This document shows positions 43,685-55,960 of a stretch of DNA of 64,000 nt, in pieces. Location of the stretch: assembly GCA_039602395.1 (NCBI GenBank), contig JBCNJP010000006.1, forward strand, positions 66,530,509-66,594,508, given 5' to 3'. Position 1 is the stretch's first letter, and every line of letters begins with the position of its first letter. The position numbers and the translations under genes were made by a program. A model generated the notes under the pieces. It was not told where the DNA came from. It did not search any database and saw only the letters and a program-made list of their open reading frames with translations. The DNA is from Deinandra increscens subsp. villosa (Eukaryota; Streptophyta; Magnoliopsida; Asterales; Asteraceae).

Positions 43685-45450
43685 GTGTGCATTGCACTTA
43701 TGAAGATAGGTAGGGCGAAACCCGTTGGTCCGGACAACATACCTATCGAGGTATGGAAATGTTTGGGAGAAGATGGAGTTTAGTGGTTGACTATCTTGTT
43801 TAACCCTATCTTCAAAACGGGGAAGATGTCGGATCATTGGAGGGCTAGTGTCGTAGTTCCGCTCTACAAGTACTAAGGAAACACTCAATGTTGAGGGAAC
43901 TACATGCGCATTAAGTTGGTAAGCCATACTATGAAGCTATGGGAAAGAGTTATTGAGACCAAAATAAGACGGGAAACCAGGTCACGATAAATAAATTTGG
44001 TTTAATGCTAGGGCAGTCCACTACGGAGGAGATACATATCCTAAGGGAATTGATGGAAAGGTATCGGGAAAAGAGACCTGATCTGCATATGGTGTTCATT
44101 GACCTGAAAATGCGTATGATACTGTGCCACAACAGTTGATCTGGGATAGTCTCGAGAGTGGAGGGGGTCCCCGGAAGATATATTGACATAATTAGATATA
44201 TGTATTTTAGAATGGTGACTTGTGTTGGTGTGCCTGTGGGTGACACAAATGCATTTCCGGTGGGGATGGGCCTCCACCAAGGGTCCATGTTGAGCCCGTT
44301 TCGCTTGGCTGTTTTATTAGACGACGTCTGCAAATCGATCCAAGAGGTTTTTCAGTGGTGCTTGCTTTTTTCTGATGATATTGTGCTAGTTGCAGAGAGT
44401 AAACATTGTTTGAATGTAAGCTTAAGGAGTGGAGAGCTGCTTTGGAATTTAAAGGCCTAAAGATTAGTCGTTCTATGACAGAGTACCTTCATTGTGACTT
44501 CAGCGAGGTGAGCGGCGTTGAGGATGCCTATATTACCATTGAAGGGCAATGGTTTCGCACATTACCTAGTTTAAGTATTTAAGATCATTTAATCAAAACG
44601 ATGGGGGCATTGACAATGATGTAGCTCACCATATCAGAGCATGTTCGTGCCGATGGCGTATGGCCACAGGTGTACTCTATGACATAAGGTTTCATGTTAA
44701 GCTCAAATGAAAGTTCTATAAGGTAGCTATCAGACCGACAATGCTTTATGACTCTGAATGTTAGGCATTCAAGAAGACGCAAGTGCGTAAGCTTGAGGTG
44801 GCTGAGATGGAGATGTTGAGGTGGATGAGTGGTCACACATAGTTGGACAAAATTAGAAATGAGGTCTTTCGGGAAAGGTTTGCGGTGACGTGTATCTTAG
44901 TGAAGATACGGGAGGGATGATTGGGATGGTTTGGGAACGTGAAGAGGAGACAGTTGATGGCACCAGTTCGTTCGGTTGATAGCATCACGGTAGATGAGAG
45001 GAGACTAAGAGGTAGATCTAAACTGATGTGGGATGAGCGGGTTAGGCTTGACTTGCGTGACCTACACATTTCTAAGGAGATGATATCTTGGAAGCGTAAG
45101 ATTAAGGCTAAGGAATTATTTTATTTATTATTTATTTTTTTATATATTTACATATATATTTATATATTTATGTATTTTTATTTTTTTATCTATTTTGTTT
45201 TATATAATTTTACCTTATCTTATGTATTGATTTATTTTTATCCTAATCTATTTATGTATCCATTTAATTTTGTTTTAGTACCCGCTGACATGTTTGTTTG
45301 TGGTTCAGAGCTGAGGGTCTCTCGGGAAGCAGACTTTCTATCCTACGGGGTAGAGGTAAGGTTTGTCTATATTTCATCCTCCCCAAACCCTACTAATACT
45401 ACATAATGCTAATGGTGGGATTTTTTACCGGGCATGGTTGTTGTTGTCGG
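43685..45450 (+). pseudogene. RTE-like LINE, reverse transcriptase remnant with 3' tail
   Basis: The reverse transcriptase remains are PVGPDNIPIEVWKCLGEDG, GKMSDHWRASVVVPLYK, a frame with LHQGSMLSPFRLAVLLDDV, FSDDIVLVAES (FxDD catalytic box) and, near the end, DERRLRGRSKLMWDERVRLD followed by LRDLHISKEMISWKRKI, all common in plant LINE ORF2. Many stops and frameshifts separate them. The 3' tail reads TACGGGGTAGAGGTAAGG, then GGCATGGTTGTTGTTG (45430-45447), a TTG-repeat end typical of RTE-type LINEs. A T/TA-rich insertion of ~180 bp lies at 45118-45290 between coding and tail. The 5' end is truncated. Confidence 0.85.
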
Positions 45451-45513
45451 TGTGATTGGTAAAGTTATGTAATATAACCTTTAGGTCCTAAGCTCGACAT
45501 TTATAACGTTTTA

Positions 45514-47254
45514 TTATGTGTGTGGAAGTGTATAGAAAAAGTAGGGCCTTACACTATCAAATTTTAAATTTATAAACTAGTTATTTACAAGGGGACTATA
45601 CAAACACACTAACGCAAGTATACCTATAGTGCGTAGCACAGGTAAACACCAGGTTGTCGAACCTTAAGGACACGAAATTATTGAAAATGGTCAATTAATA
45701 ATTAAGCCGGATTTTGTTTTGAAAATTTGTTTTAAAATTAGAAAACTAAAATTAACTGAAAATGAAAGTAATTAAGATGTTGAAAAACATATATTGGTAA
45801 AGGATCACTTAGGCATGCTTCCTCCAACATAGGTTTGATAGGTGTATCAGTAGTGCGTTACAAGTTATCTCCGAGATGAAGTGGGGTCCTAAGACAAGGC
45901 TTACCTAGTTGCTATGGATGGGTTCACAGTTTAGGATTATAGACACACCCTAGACGGTTAAAACTGTTCCATGGCTAAGTGTTGATAAGGTTGCGGTTTA
46001 TGAAGTGCCCTAGGCTGGGTCCCGAGCTATCGGTGACTCAACTCACAACTGGTCGAAGGGTTAGGGTAGGTATGGTACTAACGGTCCTAGAGTTATGAGG
46101 CGGTTATGATTGGGTTGATAGGTTGACCTAGCAGGCCTTAGACATGACTAAGCAGGAAGAGACCCAACCTATCGGTGAATGTTTGACTACTTGACAATAG
46201 CAACGGTAACTACTAGCTAAGGGTGAGGTGATTTATCACTCAAACCCTATGGTGGACTCCTAATTGGGTTTTATGGTTTCCCTGATGATCGTGACTATTT
46301 CTAGTTCACGCGTACGCCACAGATTCTGTTATTCGGCTATACAATAGTTTCCTAACGATAGATGGCTTTGCAAGCTAGAATTAGGGTTCCACAAGATCAT
46401 ATTTTAAATAGAGACGTAAGGAATACAATTCATCAACCATGCATGAGAAGCAATCATAACGTTTACTTCCTAATTGCAAATGTAAACAAAAAACCGATAC
46501 AATATAAAGTCAAACCATGGTTGGATTCGCCTTGCCTAAGCGATACGTAAATTTTAAACAACCATATTAATGTTTTAACATAAATAAATCAGATTCAAAC
46601 AAGATTCATGACTAAAAGTAAACACAATACCAAATCGAAGCTTGAAATGATGAAAAATGCTAACTCTCGACTTGTTGAATGCTTCGAATCTTCAAATGCT
46701 TCAAGGAGGGCTTTCTCTGGCTTCTCTTATGCTCTCCAAGATGTTTTAAATGCTGGAAGTCGGTCCTCTACTTTAGGGGACGAAATCCGTAAATTTCCAA
46801 AAACGAGTCTAGGCCGTGAAAGGCTGGTCATCGGCAATCTGTCGGCGGCTGGGCATGTTCCTCAGTTACACGGCCTGGGGCGATCCCGGGAATGATGTGG
46901 TCTATCCTTCACGGCCTACAAGCCAAGCTGTGTAAGGCTGTTTCATCGGCGATGGCTGGTTCATTCTCACGGCTTAATCACTTGGCTCATGGCTTGGGTA
47001 CTCGGCTGCGACTTCATTCCTTCACGGCTTGGGTAGCCCGTGAACCAGCTCTCACGGCTTAGGTAAGCCGTGAACGATCCCTGAATTTCCAATTTTTTTT
47101 TGTTTTCTGCCTCGTTTTACATGCGAATCCCGATTATACCTGAAAACTCATGATATTCGTTAGTAACACATATAATTCAACATTTTTGACATATATTTCC
47201 CCGATTTGACAAAGAAAATCATCACTTTTCTAGTATGCAAAACCACACACATCA
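45514..47254 (-). repeat. 3' LTR of the Athila-like element (1741 bp)
   Basis: It matches 53063-54764 along its length with many substitutions and indels, for example GTGTGTGGAAGTGTATAGAA at the left and GGTTTTGCATACTAG (inverted) at the right. The promoter equivalent at 46768-46776 has lost its TATA box. The stretch at 46900-47070 has four or five CACGGC(T/C)TA...GCCGTGAA units. The open frame at 46608-46895 is not a gene. Confidence 0.85.
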
Positions 47255-47269
47255 AACATCATGTGTGTA

Positions 47270-49112
47270 AAATAAGTAATGGTTGGTTAACATTGTGCTG
47301 AAATAAGTGATGTCCCAACACCATCAAAAGAATGTAAATCCCAATACTTAGAAAATTGTAGTGTCCTCAATGCATAAAAATAAATTCAAGCAAAAAGGTT
47401 GGATAAAGTGACTCCCTGATTTTTGTGATTGCCAAATGTCCTCATTTCCGCACACATCAAAGATCCTGCTCTTGCAACATTACACTTCAAGCCAGAGTTT
47501 TCAACATACTTATACAACATTATAAAATTCACAAGAAATAAAAGCAACCCACAAAGAAAAACAAAATTAAATAAACACACAAGCCAGATAATAATAATAA
47601 TAATAATAGTCATAACCATTCCATGCAATCCACCATTGGCAACATAGTGTCAAAATCCCACAAGGTTTGGAATCTAAAAGACAAAACCACAAAACAGTGC
47701 CAAAGATAGTTCCAAAACCAAAATAGATATAATAAGGCTAAGTGGAATGAATTGGAAACCACCTACGGAAAGTGGGGCATAAAGTCAGATGGAGACATCT
47801 GATGCCTGGCCCTTGGCATGTCAACATAATATGGGGAGGCCCTGTGCCCGCGTGGGCGCCTAAATGTCTCTCGAAGCTCACAAATCTAGTCATTTACGTG
47901 AGTTAAGCTTGCGTTTTGCTGGTAGCGAAACTCCGTGAGTTGCTGATCAAAATGCTGAAACAGATCCCACAAACGGTTACCATGTGGGCCTGCAGCTGTT
48001 GAATGCGAGCCAGGACATTCGCGGAAGTAGGTTGTGGAATGTCATAGACATTCACTGGCTCGGGCACCCTGTAGTTCCACTGCTGCTGTGCTTGGTGCTC
48101 TGATTCTTCTAACAGACCTTCCCAACTCATGTTCTCTATCTGTTCATCAATGGTGAAGGCCACAGACTGACCTGCCTTAGAAGCGGGGGTGTATGTCGAG
48201 CTAAGTGGTTATTGTACCTGTGCATTCTCCTACTCCCGTTCTGCTTCTTCCTGTACCCTGGGTACTGGATCCCAAACCCGCTTATCACCATCAATGAATC
48301 AATACGGCCTAATACCTGTCACCATTTCCATCTTCCTGCACATAGTCAAATTGACCTCCTTCACTCCTTTCGTTTTAGTACATCCCCTCTTTCGAACCCC
48401 GAAGTGTGTTACTAGGTTGCTGATTATTGCACCCCTAAAAAACCAACTTGACTGTCTATTGCCACTACAACGTGTAAATAAGTAAAGGAGGTAGTGTGCG
48501 ATGTTGCAATGTGTACCTATGTGCATGCAGTAAAGGAAGAACAGGTCTCTGAGAGATACGACACCACAATCGTGCCTGACCTTCACAGTTCCCGTGATCA
48601 CCCAATACCGGTATCGATAGAGAGGATCACGGATCTGGGTACTCTTTGTGTTAACAACATCATAGTGGGCGTCACCTATCCATCTCCAAAAAATTAAGGT
48701 GGTCATGATCGGAGAGAAACTCGTGTAGTCCACCTGTGAAGGTTGCTATTAGAACTTCTTCCTCAATGTAAATTGTTAATGCAATTGCAAACTGGGCAAC
48801 CGACATAGTCCTCCAAGTCCCACCTAACCGACACTTCACAGCACTCTCAGAAAACAGATCTCTGCATGGGTATGAAAATGTGAAGCTTGAATAAAATTCC
48901 ACCATCATTTCCCTGTACTGATTTCTCCTGATCTTAAAGAGTCTTTGCCATTGCTGATCAACCAATGCCAAAGCACGATCTCGTTGCCCAAAGGTTGAAT
49001 AAAATTCCACCACCATTTCCCTGTACTGATTTCTCCTGATCTTAAAGAGTCTCCGCCACTGCTGATAAACTAATGTCAAAGCACGATCTCATTGCCCAAA
49101 GGTTTCCAAAGG
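47270..49112 (-). pseudogene. Left arm of the inverted repeat, Athila ORF1-like (minus strand)
   Basis: The minus-strand frame carries QWRRLFKIRRNQYREMVVEF, RLGGTWRTMSVAQFAIALTI, the IEEEVL box and, further on, IRDPLYRYRYWVITGTV and AFTIDEQIENMSWEGLLEES. These follow the order of the Athila ORF1/gag-like protein. It contains a 108-bp in-frame tandem duplication (48887-49102) and frameshifts. Its full length is repeated inverted at 49141-50850. Confidence 0.75.
48887..49102 (-). repeat. 108-bp in-frame tandem duplication in Athila ORF1
   Basis: TTGAATAAAATTCCACCA(T/C)C starts both units, at 48887 and 48995. Each encodes a 36-residue block containing LFKIRRNQYREM. The inverted arm on the right has a single copy. 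Confidence 0.9.
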
Positions 49113-49140
49113 TTTTCCACTATCTTCTTGTAGGAATGGC

Positions 49141-50850
49141 CCCTTTTGGAAACCTTTGGGCAACGAGATTGTGCTTTGGCATTGGTTAATCGACAGTGGC
49201 GGAGACTCTTTAAGATCAGGAGAAATCAGTACAGGGAAATGGTGGTGGAATTTTATTCAAGCTTCACATTTTCATACACATGCAGACATCTGTTTTCTGA
49301 GAGTGCTGTGAAGTTTCGGTTAGGTGGGACTTGGAGGACAATGTCGGTTGCCCAGTTTGCAATTGCATCAACAATTTACACCGAGGAAGAAGTTCTAATT
49401 GCAACCTTCACATGTGGACTACACGAGTTTCCCTCCGATCAAGACTACCTTGATTTTTGGAGACAGATAGGTGACGCCCACTATGATGTTGTTAACACAA
49501 AGAGTACCCAGATCCGTGATCCTCTCTATCGATACCGGCATCAGGTGATCGCGGGAACTGTGACGGCCACGCACAATTGTGGTGCCAGATCTCTCGGAGA
49601 CCTGTTCTTCCTTTACAGCATGCACACAGGTACACATTGCAACATAGCACACTGCCTGCTTTACTTATTTACACGTTATAGTGGCGGTAGACATTCAAGT
49701 TAGGTAGTCTGGGGTGCAATAATCAGCAACCTGGCAACACACTTCGGGGTTCGAAAGAGGGGATGTACTGAAACGGAAGGAGTGAGGGTGGTCGATCTGA
49801 CCATGTGTAGGAAGATGGAAATGGTGACATATATGAGGCCGTATCGATTCATTGATGGTGATAAGCGGGTTTGGGATCCAGTACCCCCTGTTCAGGAAGA
49901 AGCGGAACAGGAGTAGCAGAATGCACAGGTACAACAACCACTTAGCCCGACATACACCCCCGCTTCTGAGGCAGGTCAGTCTGTGGCCTTCACCATTGAT
50001 GAACAGATAGAGAACAGGAGTTGGGAAGGTCTGCTAGAAGAATTAGAGCACCCAATACAACATCAGTGGAACTACAGGGTGCCCGAGCTAGTGAACGTCC
50101 ATGACATTCCACAGCCTACTTCCGCGGATGTCCTGGCTCGTATTCAACAGCTGCAGGCCCACATGGATAACCGTTTTCGGGGATGTGGTTCAGCATTTTG
50201 ATCAACAACTCACGGAGTTTCGCTACCAGCAAAACGCGAGCTTTACTCGCGTAAATGACTAGATTTGTGAGCTTCGAGAGACATTTAGGCCCCCACGCGG
50301 GCGCATGGCCTCCCCACATTATGATGACATGCCAAAGGCCCCACATCAGATGTCTCCATCTGACTTTATGCCTTCCACTTAGCCTTATTATATATATTTT
50401 GATTTTGGAACTATCTTTGGCACTGTTTTGTGGTTTTGTGTTTTGGATTCTAAAGCTTGTGGGATTTTGACACTATGTTCGCTATGGTGGATTGCATGGA
50501 ATGGTTATGACTATTATTATTATTATCTGGCTTGTTGTGCTTAATTAATTTTGTTTTTATTTGTGGTTTTCGTTTATTTCTTGTAAATCTTATAATGTTG
50601 TATAAGTATGCTGAAAACTCTGGCTTGAAGTGTAATGGTGCAAGAGCGGGATGTTTGATGTATGCGGAAATGAGGACATTTGGCAATCACAAAAATCAGG
50701 GAGTCACTTTATCCAACCCGTTTTGCTTGAATTTATTTTTTATGCTTTGAGGACACTGCAATTTTCTAAATATTGGGATTTACATTCTTTTGATCGTGTT
50801 AGGACGTCACTAATTTCAGCACAATGTTAACCAACCCTTATGTGTGTGAA
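49141..50850 (+). pseudogene. Right arm of the inverted repeat, Athila ORF1-like (plus strand)
   Basis: The frame 49146-49703 (185 aa) is the longest intact piece: LFKIRRNQYREMVVEFYSSF, FRLGGTWRTMSVAQFAIAST, IYTEEEVLIATF, IRDPLYRYRHQVIAGTV. It ends with a TAG (49701-49703); conserved sequence continues after it, and at 49983-50198 it reads AFTIDEQIENRSWEGLLEEL. The arm opposes the element's own direction. Confidence 0.75.
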
Positions 50851-50869
50851 TGTGTATATAAAATAATGC

Positions 50870-52740
50870 TTAATTCGATCAAGTTTTATATTTATAAGAA
50901 CGGTTCCCACCAAGGTACTATACACACACACGTCAGGCAAGTGCACCTATCGTTTGCGTAAAATGGTTTTGATAAGTTCCGAGTATCGATTCTAAGACAC
51001 GAACTAGTAAACAATAAGTGTTTTTAATAGTTTAACAAAGGTTTTGTTTTTAATTGTAAATTATTTAATATTTAAATTAAAGAAAAGTAAAGGAAACGAT
51101 TGAAACAACTTTCTAGTTAAAATAAGAGAGGGAGAGAATATCACTTAGGTTCGAGTCCTCTTGCATAGTTTGGATATGCGACTAACTACTTATGCATTGT
51201 CACTGATATGGATAAGACACTTAAGACAAAGCTACCTAATCCTTATGGGTAGGTTCACAATTAGGTTATAGACACGCCCTAACGGTTACTTCTATTCCAT
51301 GGTGAAGTGCTAGACAAGGTCATTGTTTGACGTTCACAAGGCCTGGTCATGAGTTATCGGTGACCTCTCTCACAACTGGTTAGAAGGTATCAAATATATA
51401 TAGTCCTCCACGGTCCTAGAGCTGTGAAACTGTTGTTATTAGATGGGTGATTAACCTAGAAGGTCCTAAGCACAACTTAGTAGGGCATATACAAATCATT
51501 TAGCCAATCCTACTCATATTATTCAAGAACATTAAGTCCAAAATCAAACTCTTAAACATGGCATGAAAAAGAATTAGTATAGATAATAATATTAAGAACT
51601 AACAAAAATTAAATTAAATGGCTACCAAGAATTTTGTCAGAATCTTCTATTGTGCTCAAAATTATTCTTGTGGCGTCCGAATTGTGTTCTCCTTGCTTCT
51701 CAGATTGTTCTCCGTCAGAGGATGTCTCGGAATCAAAAATTCCTTTCTCAGATTAATTTTTTTCTTTTGAACGGCGAATCCCTTCTCAGATTAATTGCTG
51801 CCCTAGCCTTTTTATTCTCTCCCCAAAGGCCAAAACTTCCGTCCCAAGCTCCACCTCATAATTCCCTCTATCACATGTCGGTCCGTGAGCCCACCTCCAA
51901 ACACACAATCGATCATCTCTTTATTTTAGTCGGTCCGTGAGCCCATCTCTAAACACACAATCGGTCATCTCTTTATATTAGTGCACAACCCACTTGATCA
52001 TAGCCCAATATGCACCTTAATCTTTTGTCTAAAACTTGTCATGAATATTTTAGTTTTACTTTTTGACCAAAATTTGATGTCTCCACGTAAATGTCCTTTA
52101 ATTTCTATGTCACATGTAATTTTTTTTTCTTTTTCTCTTTTCACTTTGTTTTTTTTTTTCTTTCCATCCTTGTATACGTACACATGAAATCCCATCAAGA
52201 GTTGACCAAATAAACTGTAATATTTTGAGAAATATCTTGAGACCTACATAATTTAGATATATTCATACTAAATATCTTTTCTTTAGAATCTTCTTACTCT
52301 AATAAACAATTACAATTGTTGACAAATGTCTTCTTGTGATTCTTTCGGCTGTGAACATGAGCTAATTTTTTTCTCTATTGTAGCTGAATCTCCAACAAAA
52401 AGACCTACTCGCGACACACAGGCTATATCTTTGAATGAATCATTGACTGATTTTAAACATACGACATCCCTCAGAGATATATATATTTTTTCAATTTTTT
52501 TCAATTGTTTTCTTTTCTTTCTTTCTATCTATTTTGATTTTCTCACAAGGAAAATCGGGTGAATGGTTTTTTTTCCAGTTCGCAATACTTGATTGAAGAA
52601 CTCTGATCATGTGATTTTAATGAAAATAAACTTTTGAGGAAAACCGTTCTTGCTACTAGGAGACACGATAATGCACAAGTAATTATCTATGGTTTACATT
52701 AAAAACGGTGTACTTTCGTGTCATATGAGATTGGGAAAAA
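50870..52740. mobile_element. Second, diverged Athila-type LTR-like segment
   Basis: 50900-51500 follows the same word order as the element's LTRs (for example TAGGTTCACA, ATAGACACGCCC, TTCCATGGT, GAGTTATCGGTGACC, CACAACTGGT, GGTCCTAGAGCTGTGA) but is clearly more diverged and unlike them after ~51550. It is probably a fragment of another Athila subfamily inserted or recombined into the interior. Boundaries are approximate. Confidence 0.5.
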
Positions 52741-53038
52741 ATTTAAAAATTTTGGGATTTATAGTCTCTTGATGGTGTTGGGACGTCACTTATTTCAGCA
52801 CAATGTTAACCAACCCTTACATCCCAATACTTAAAACCTACATTGTCCCCAATGTAGAATAAAACTATAGAATTAAAGAGATGCAAGGAATTAAGAAAGT
52901 GACTCCCCTATCAGCCAAAGGTCACCAGCTGAGCACATCACACATCAAACCCATCTCTTCAAGCAATCGAAGTCCTGCAACTAAAACAAAAAAAGGACAA
53001 AATACACAAAACAGAAGTAAATTAGATCATCGGGTTGC
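52741..53038 (-). other. Interior segment next to the primer-binding site
   Basis: 52780-52820 (GGGACGTCACTTATTTCAGC) repeats the outer ends of both inverted-repeat arms. The remainder is the leader between primer-binding site and ORF on the minus strand. No protein recognised. Confidence 0.5.
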
Positions 53039-53056
53039 TCCCCGGCAACGACGCCA
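53039..53056 (-). promoter_or_regulatory. Primer-binding site of the Athila-like element
   Basis: The minus strand reads TGGCGTCGTTGCCGGGGA, one base off the TGGCGCCGTTGCCGGGGA word that I associate with Athila/Tat elements primed by tRNA-Asp. It lies six bases from the 5' LTR edge at 53063. Confidence 0.85.
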
Positions 53057-53062
53057 AAAAAT

Positions 53063-54764
53063 TGATGTGTGTGGAAGTGTATAAAAAAAGTAGGGCCTTA
53101 CACTATCAAATTTTAAACTTATAAACTGGATATTCATGAGGGGACTATACCAACACACTAAGGCAGGTATACATATCGTGCATAGCACAATATTGGTAAA
53201 CACCGGGTTGTCGAACCTTAGGGACACGAATTTGTTTAAAACAGTCAATTAATACTTAAGCCGGATTTTGTTTTGAAAATTTATTTTAAAATTAGAAAAC
53301 TAAAATTAACCGAAAATGAAAGTAATTAAGATGTTGTTGAAAAACAGATATTGGTAAAGGATCACTTAGACATGGTTCCTCCAATTTAGGTTCGACAGGT
53401 GTATCGGTATTGCGTTACAACTTATCTTCGAGATGAACTGGGGTCTTAACACAAGGTTTACCTAGTTCCTATGTATGGGTTCATAGTTTAGGGTCATAGA
53501 CACACCCTAGACGGTTGATACTGTTCCATGGTTAAGTGATGATAAGGTTGCGGTTTATGAAGTGCCCTATGTTAGGTCCCGAGCTATCTATGACTTAACT
53601 CACAACTGGTCAGAGGGTTAGGGTAGGTATGGTCCTAACGGTCCTAGAGTTATGAGGCAGTTATGATTGGGTTGATAGGTTGACCTATCAGGCCCTAGAC
53701 ACGACTAAGCAGGAACAAACCCGACCTATCGGTGGTTGTTTGACTACTTGACAATGACAAGGGTAAATACTAGCTATGGGTGAGGTGGTTCCTCACTTAA
53801 ACCCTAAGGTGGACTACTAATTGGGTTCTAGGGTTTCCCTAATGATCGTGACTATTTCTAGTTCACGCCTATGTTGCAGATTCTGTTATTCGGCTATACA
53901 ATAGTCTCCTGATCGACGATAGATGGCTTTGTAAGCTAGGGTTAGGGTTCCACAAGATTAGAGATTAACTAGAGACAATAATGGAATACAATTCATCAAC
54001 CATGACAAACAATCATAACTTTTACTTCATAATTGCATATGTAAACAAAAAATCGATATAATATAAAGTCAAACCATGGTTGGATTCGCCTCGCCAAAGC
54101 GATACATAAAGTTTAGCCAACCATATTAATGTTTAAACATAAATAAATCAGATTCAAACAGAAAGTCATGACTAAAAGTAAACACAATACCCAATTAAAG
54201 CTTGAAATGATGAAAAACGCTAACTCTCGACTCGTCGAATGCTTCGAATCTTCGAAAGCTTCAATGAGGGCCTTCTTTGGCTTCTCTTCTGCTCTCCAAG
54301 ATGTTTTAAATGCTGGAAATGAGTCCTCTATTTATAGGAGACGAAATCCAAAAATTTCCAAAAACGAGTCCAGGTTGTGAAGGGGCTTTCATGGCTTACA
54401 AGCCAAGCTGTTAAATTAAGGTTGGTCATCGGCAATCTGTCGGCGGCTGGGCTTGTTCCTCGGTTACACGACCTGGGGCGATCCCGGGAATTCTGTGGTC
54501 TAGCATTCACGGCCTACAAGCCAAGCCGTGTAAGGATGTTTTATCGTCGACGGCCTACAAGCCAAGCCGTGTAAGCCGTGAACGATCCCTGAATTTCCAA
54601 ATTCTACGTGTTCTGTCTCGTTTTCCATGCCAAGCCCAATTATACTTGTAAACTCATGATGTTCATTTGTAACACATAGAATTCAACATTTTTGGCATTT
54701 ATTTCCCCGATCCGACCCGACCCGAAAATCATCACTTTTCTAGTATGCAAAACCACACACATCA
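53063..54764 (-). repeat. 5' LTR of the Athila-like element (1702 bp)
   Basis: Partner of 45514-47254. It retains a TATA box on the minus strand (CTATAAATAG, 54328-54337) in a position suited to start leftward transcription. The CACGGCCTACAAGCC units near 54375-54580 are arranged differently from those in the other LTR. Confidence 0.85.
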
Positions 54765-55130
54765 TGTTTCTTCTACTTTTAACATTGTTACGCTGTATTT
54801 TTATATTTCCGTTGCATTATAGCAATACAGTTGATTTACGTATCCATGTTATCCCTGTGACAACGCGTGAATAATAAATCTAGTTTGACACAAATTCGAA
54901 CATGACACTGATTTAGAAATCGTGTTAAACACAAGAACATGGAGACGAAATGGATATTTGTGGGTTTACACGAATAGTCAAACTCAATACGTTTTACTTG
55001 AAATATTCTTTTTTTTTTCATATCACAAATACTACATACAAAAATTGGATTTAAAGAGCCAACCAAGTGAAAAATAGGTTATTTTAAAAATAAATTTCAT
55101 TAAGGGCTCCGGGCTAACAAAAGCACCAGC

Positions 55131-55316
55131 AGAGCAACGCAAGTGGTTAGGCGTGTTAACCCTCACCCATAAGATCCAGTTTCGAGTCATGTGCTCCTCT
55201 TGTTGCGCTTTTCCGACCATTTTTATTGTGACTCGCTTTTGATAAAGCAACAGGTGGAGTTGGTTAGACGTGCGCCTCCAACTTGGAAGGCCTAGGTTCG
55301 AGTCCTCTGGTCCTTA
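55131..55316 (+). repeat. Tandem pair of tRNA-like (SINE head) units
   Basis: Two ~70-bp units, 55131-55201 and 55245-55316, each carry an A-box-like AG(T)TGGTTAG(G/A)CGTG and a B-box-like GTTTCGAGTCA / GGTTCGAGTCC at tRNA spacing. They do not fold into a proper tRNA and have no anticodon arm that I trust. They look like a dimeric tRNA-derived SINE head. No tail or target duplication recognised. Confidence 0.55.
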
Positions 55317-55459
55317 TAGTTGCGAATATCAGCAGAGTTCTTCTTGAGCTCTCTTGTCTTTTCTTTTAGTTTGTCATTTCTTTGGTTTGCTTATTTTAGT
55401 TTGTTTTGTTGTCATGCTAAAGTTATTTATAATTAACTAAAAAACTACAATAACATTAT

Positions 55460-55960
55460 AGGACTAAAGATAATAAAGACTATTACGCGAACTATCAAGA
55501 ATTATATACTTAAAAGGAATTGTGTAAAACTAAACTAAAACCAAAAGAAATGCCAAAAAAAATAAATAATAGTAGGGTGCAATGTGCAACACCAAACCTA
55601 AGACAACAGTTTAAAACTAAAAAGTAACATAACACTTTAAAAACGATTTAAAATGATTTAATACATAAAAACGATTAAAAATAAAGATAATAAAGAATAT
55701 TACGCGAACTACACAAAATCAAACACTTAAAAAGACGTATAAAACTGAAAAAAAATAATAAGTTTCTTTTAATTATGGGGTATCACATCGCACCACCACA
55801 ATTTAGCATAATTTAACATGTGGCATGGCATAATTATAAACGAAGTACTCTTCACATTCACTAACTTTTGTTTATTTTATAATGTGTTCCACGTTAATTA
55901 CAATCATTAACTTCTTTTTATTGTATAATGTGTTCCACGTTTATTACAAGTTGAGACTTG
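55460..55960. repeat. Diverged local duplications
   Basis: AAAGATAATAAAGACTATTA followed by CGCGAACTA occurs near 55467 and again near 55684 in altered form. A ~52-bp unit containing TATAATGTGTTCCACGTT is repeated in tandem at 55858-55960. No gene is seen here. Confidence 0.6.

Larger units (their letters stand above)
45514..54764 (-). mobile_element. Athila-like Ty3/gypsy element, rearranged, no pol
   Basis: Two related long repeats (45514-47254 and 53063-54764) bound a 5.8 kb interior. On the minus strand each LTR starts TGATGTGTGTGG and ends with its inverse. Next to the right LTR is the primer-binding site TGGCGTCGTTGCCGGGGA, so transcription runs leftward. The only recognisable protein is Athila ORF1-like, present twice in opposite orientations; protease, reverse transcriptase and integrase are missing. 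No matching 5-bp target duplication is seen (TTTTA against TGTTT), so the element may have recombined. Confidence 0.75.

Noticed and set aside
46608..46895. 95-residue frame and its counterpart at 54168-54380
   Set aside because: Both sit in LTRs, differ in length between the copies, and run against the element's direction.
51650..52187. Frames at 51650-51940 and 51981-52187
   Set aside because: They lie in a diverged LTR-like segment and show no domain.
55245..55316. True tRNA gene
   Set aside because: A- and B-box-like words exist, but acceptor pairing and a reliable anticodon arm could not be drawn, so it was called SINE-like.
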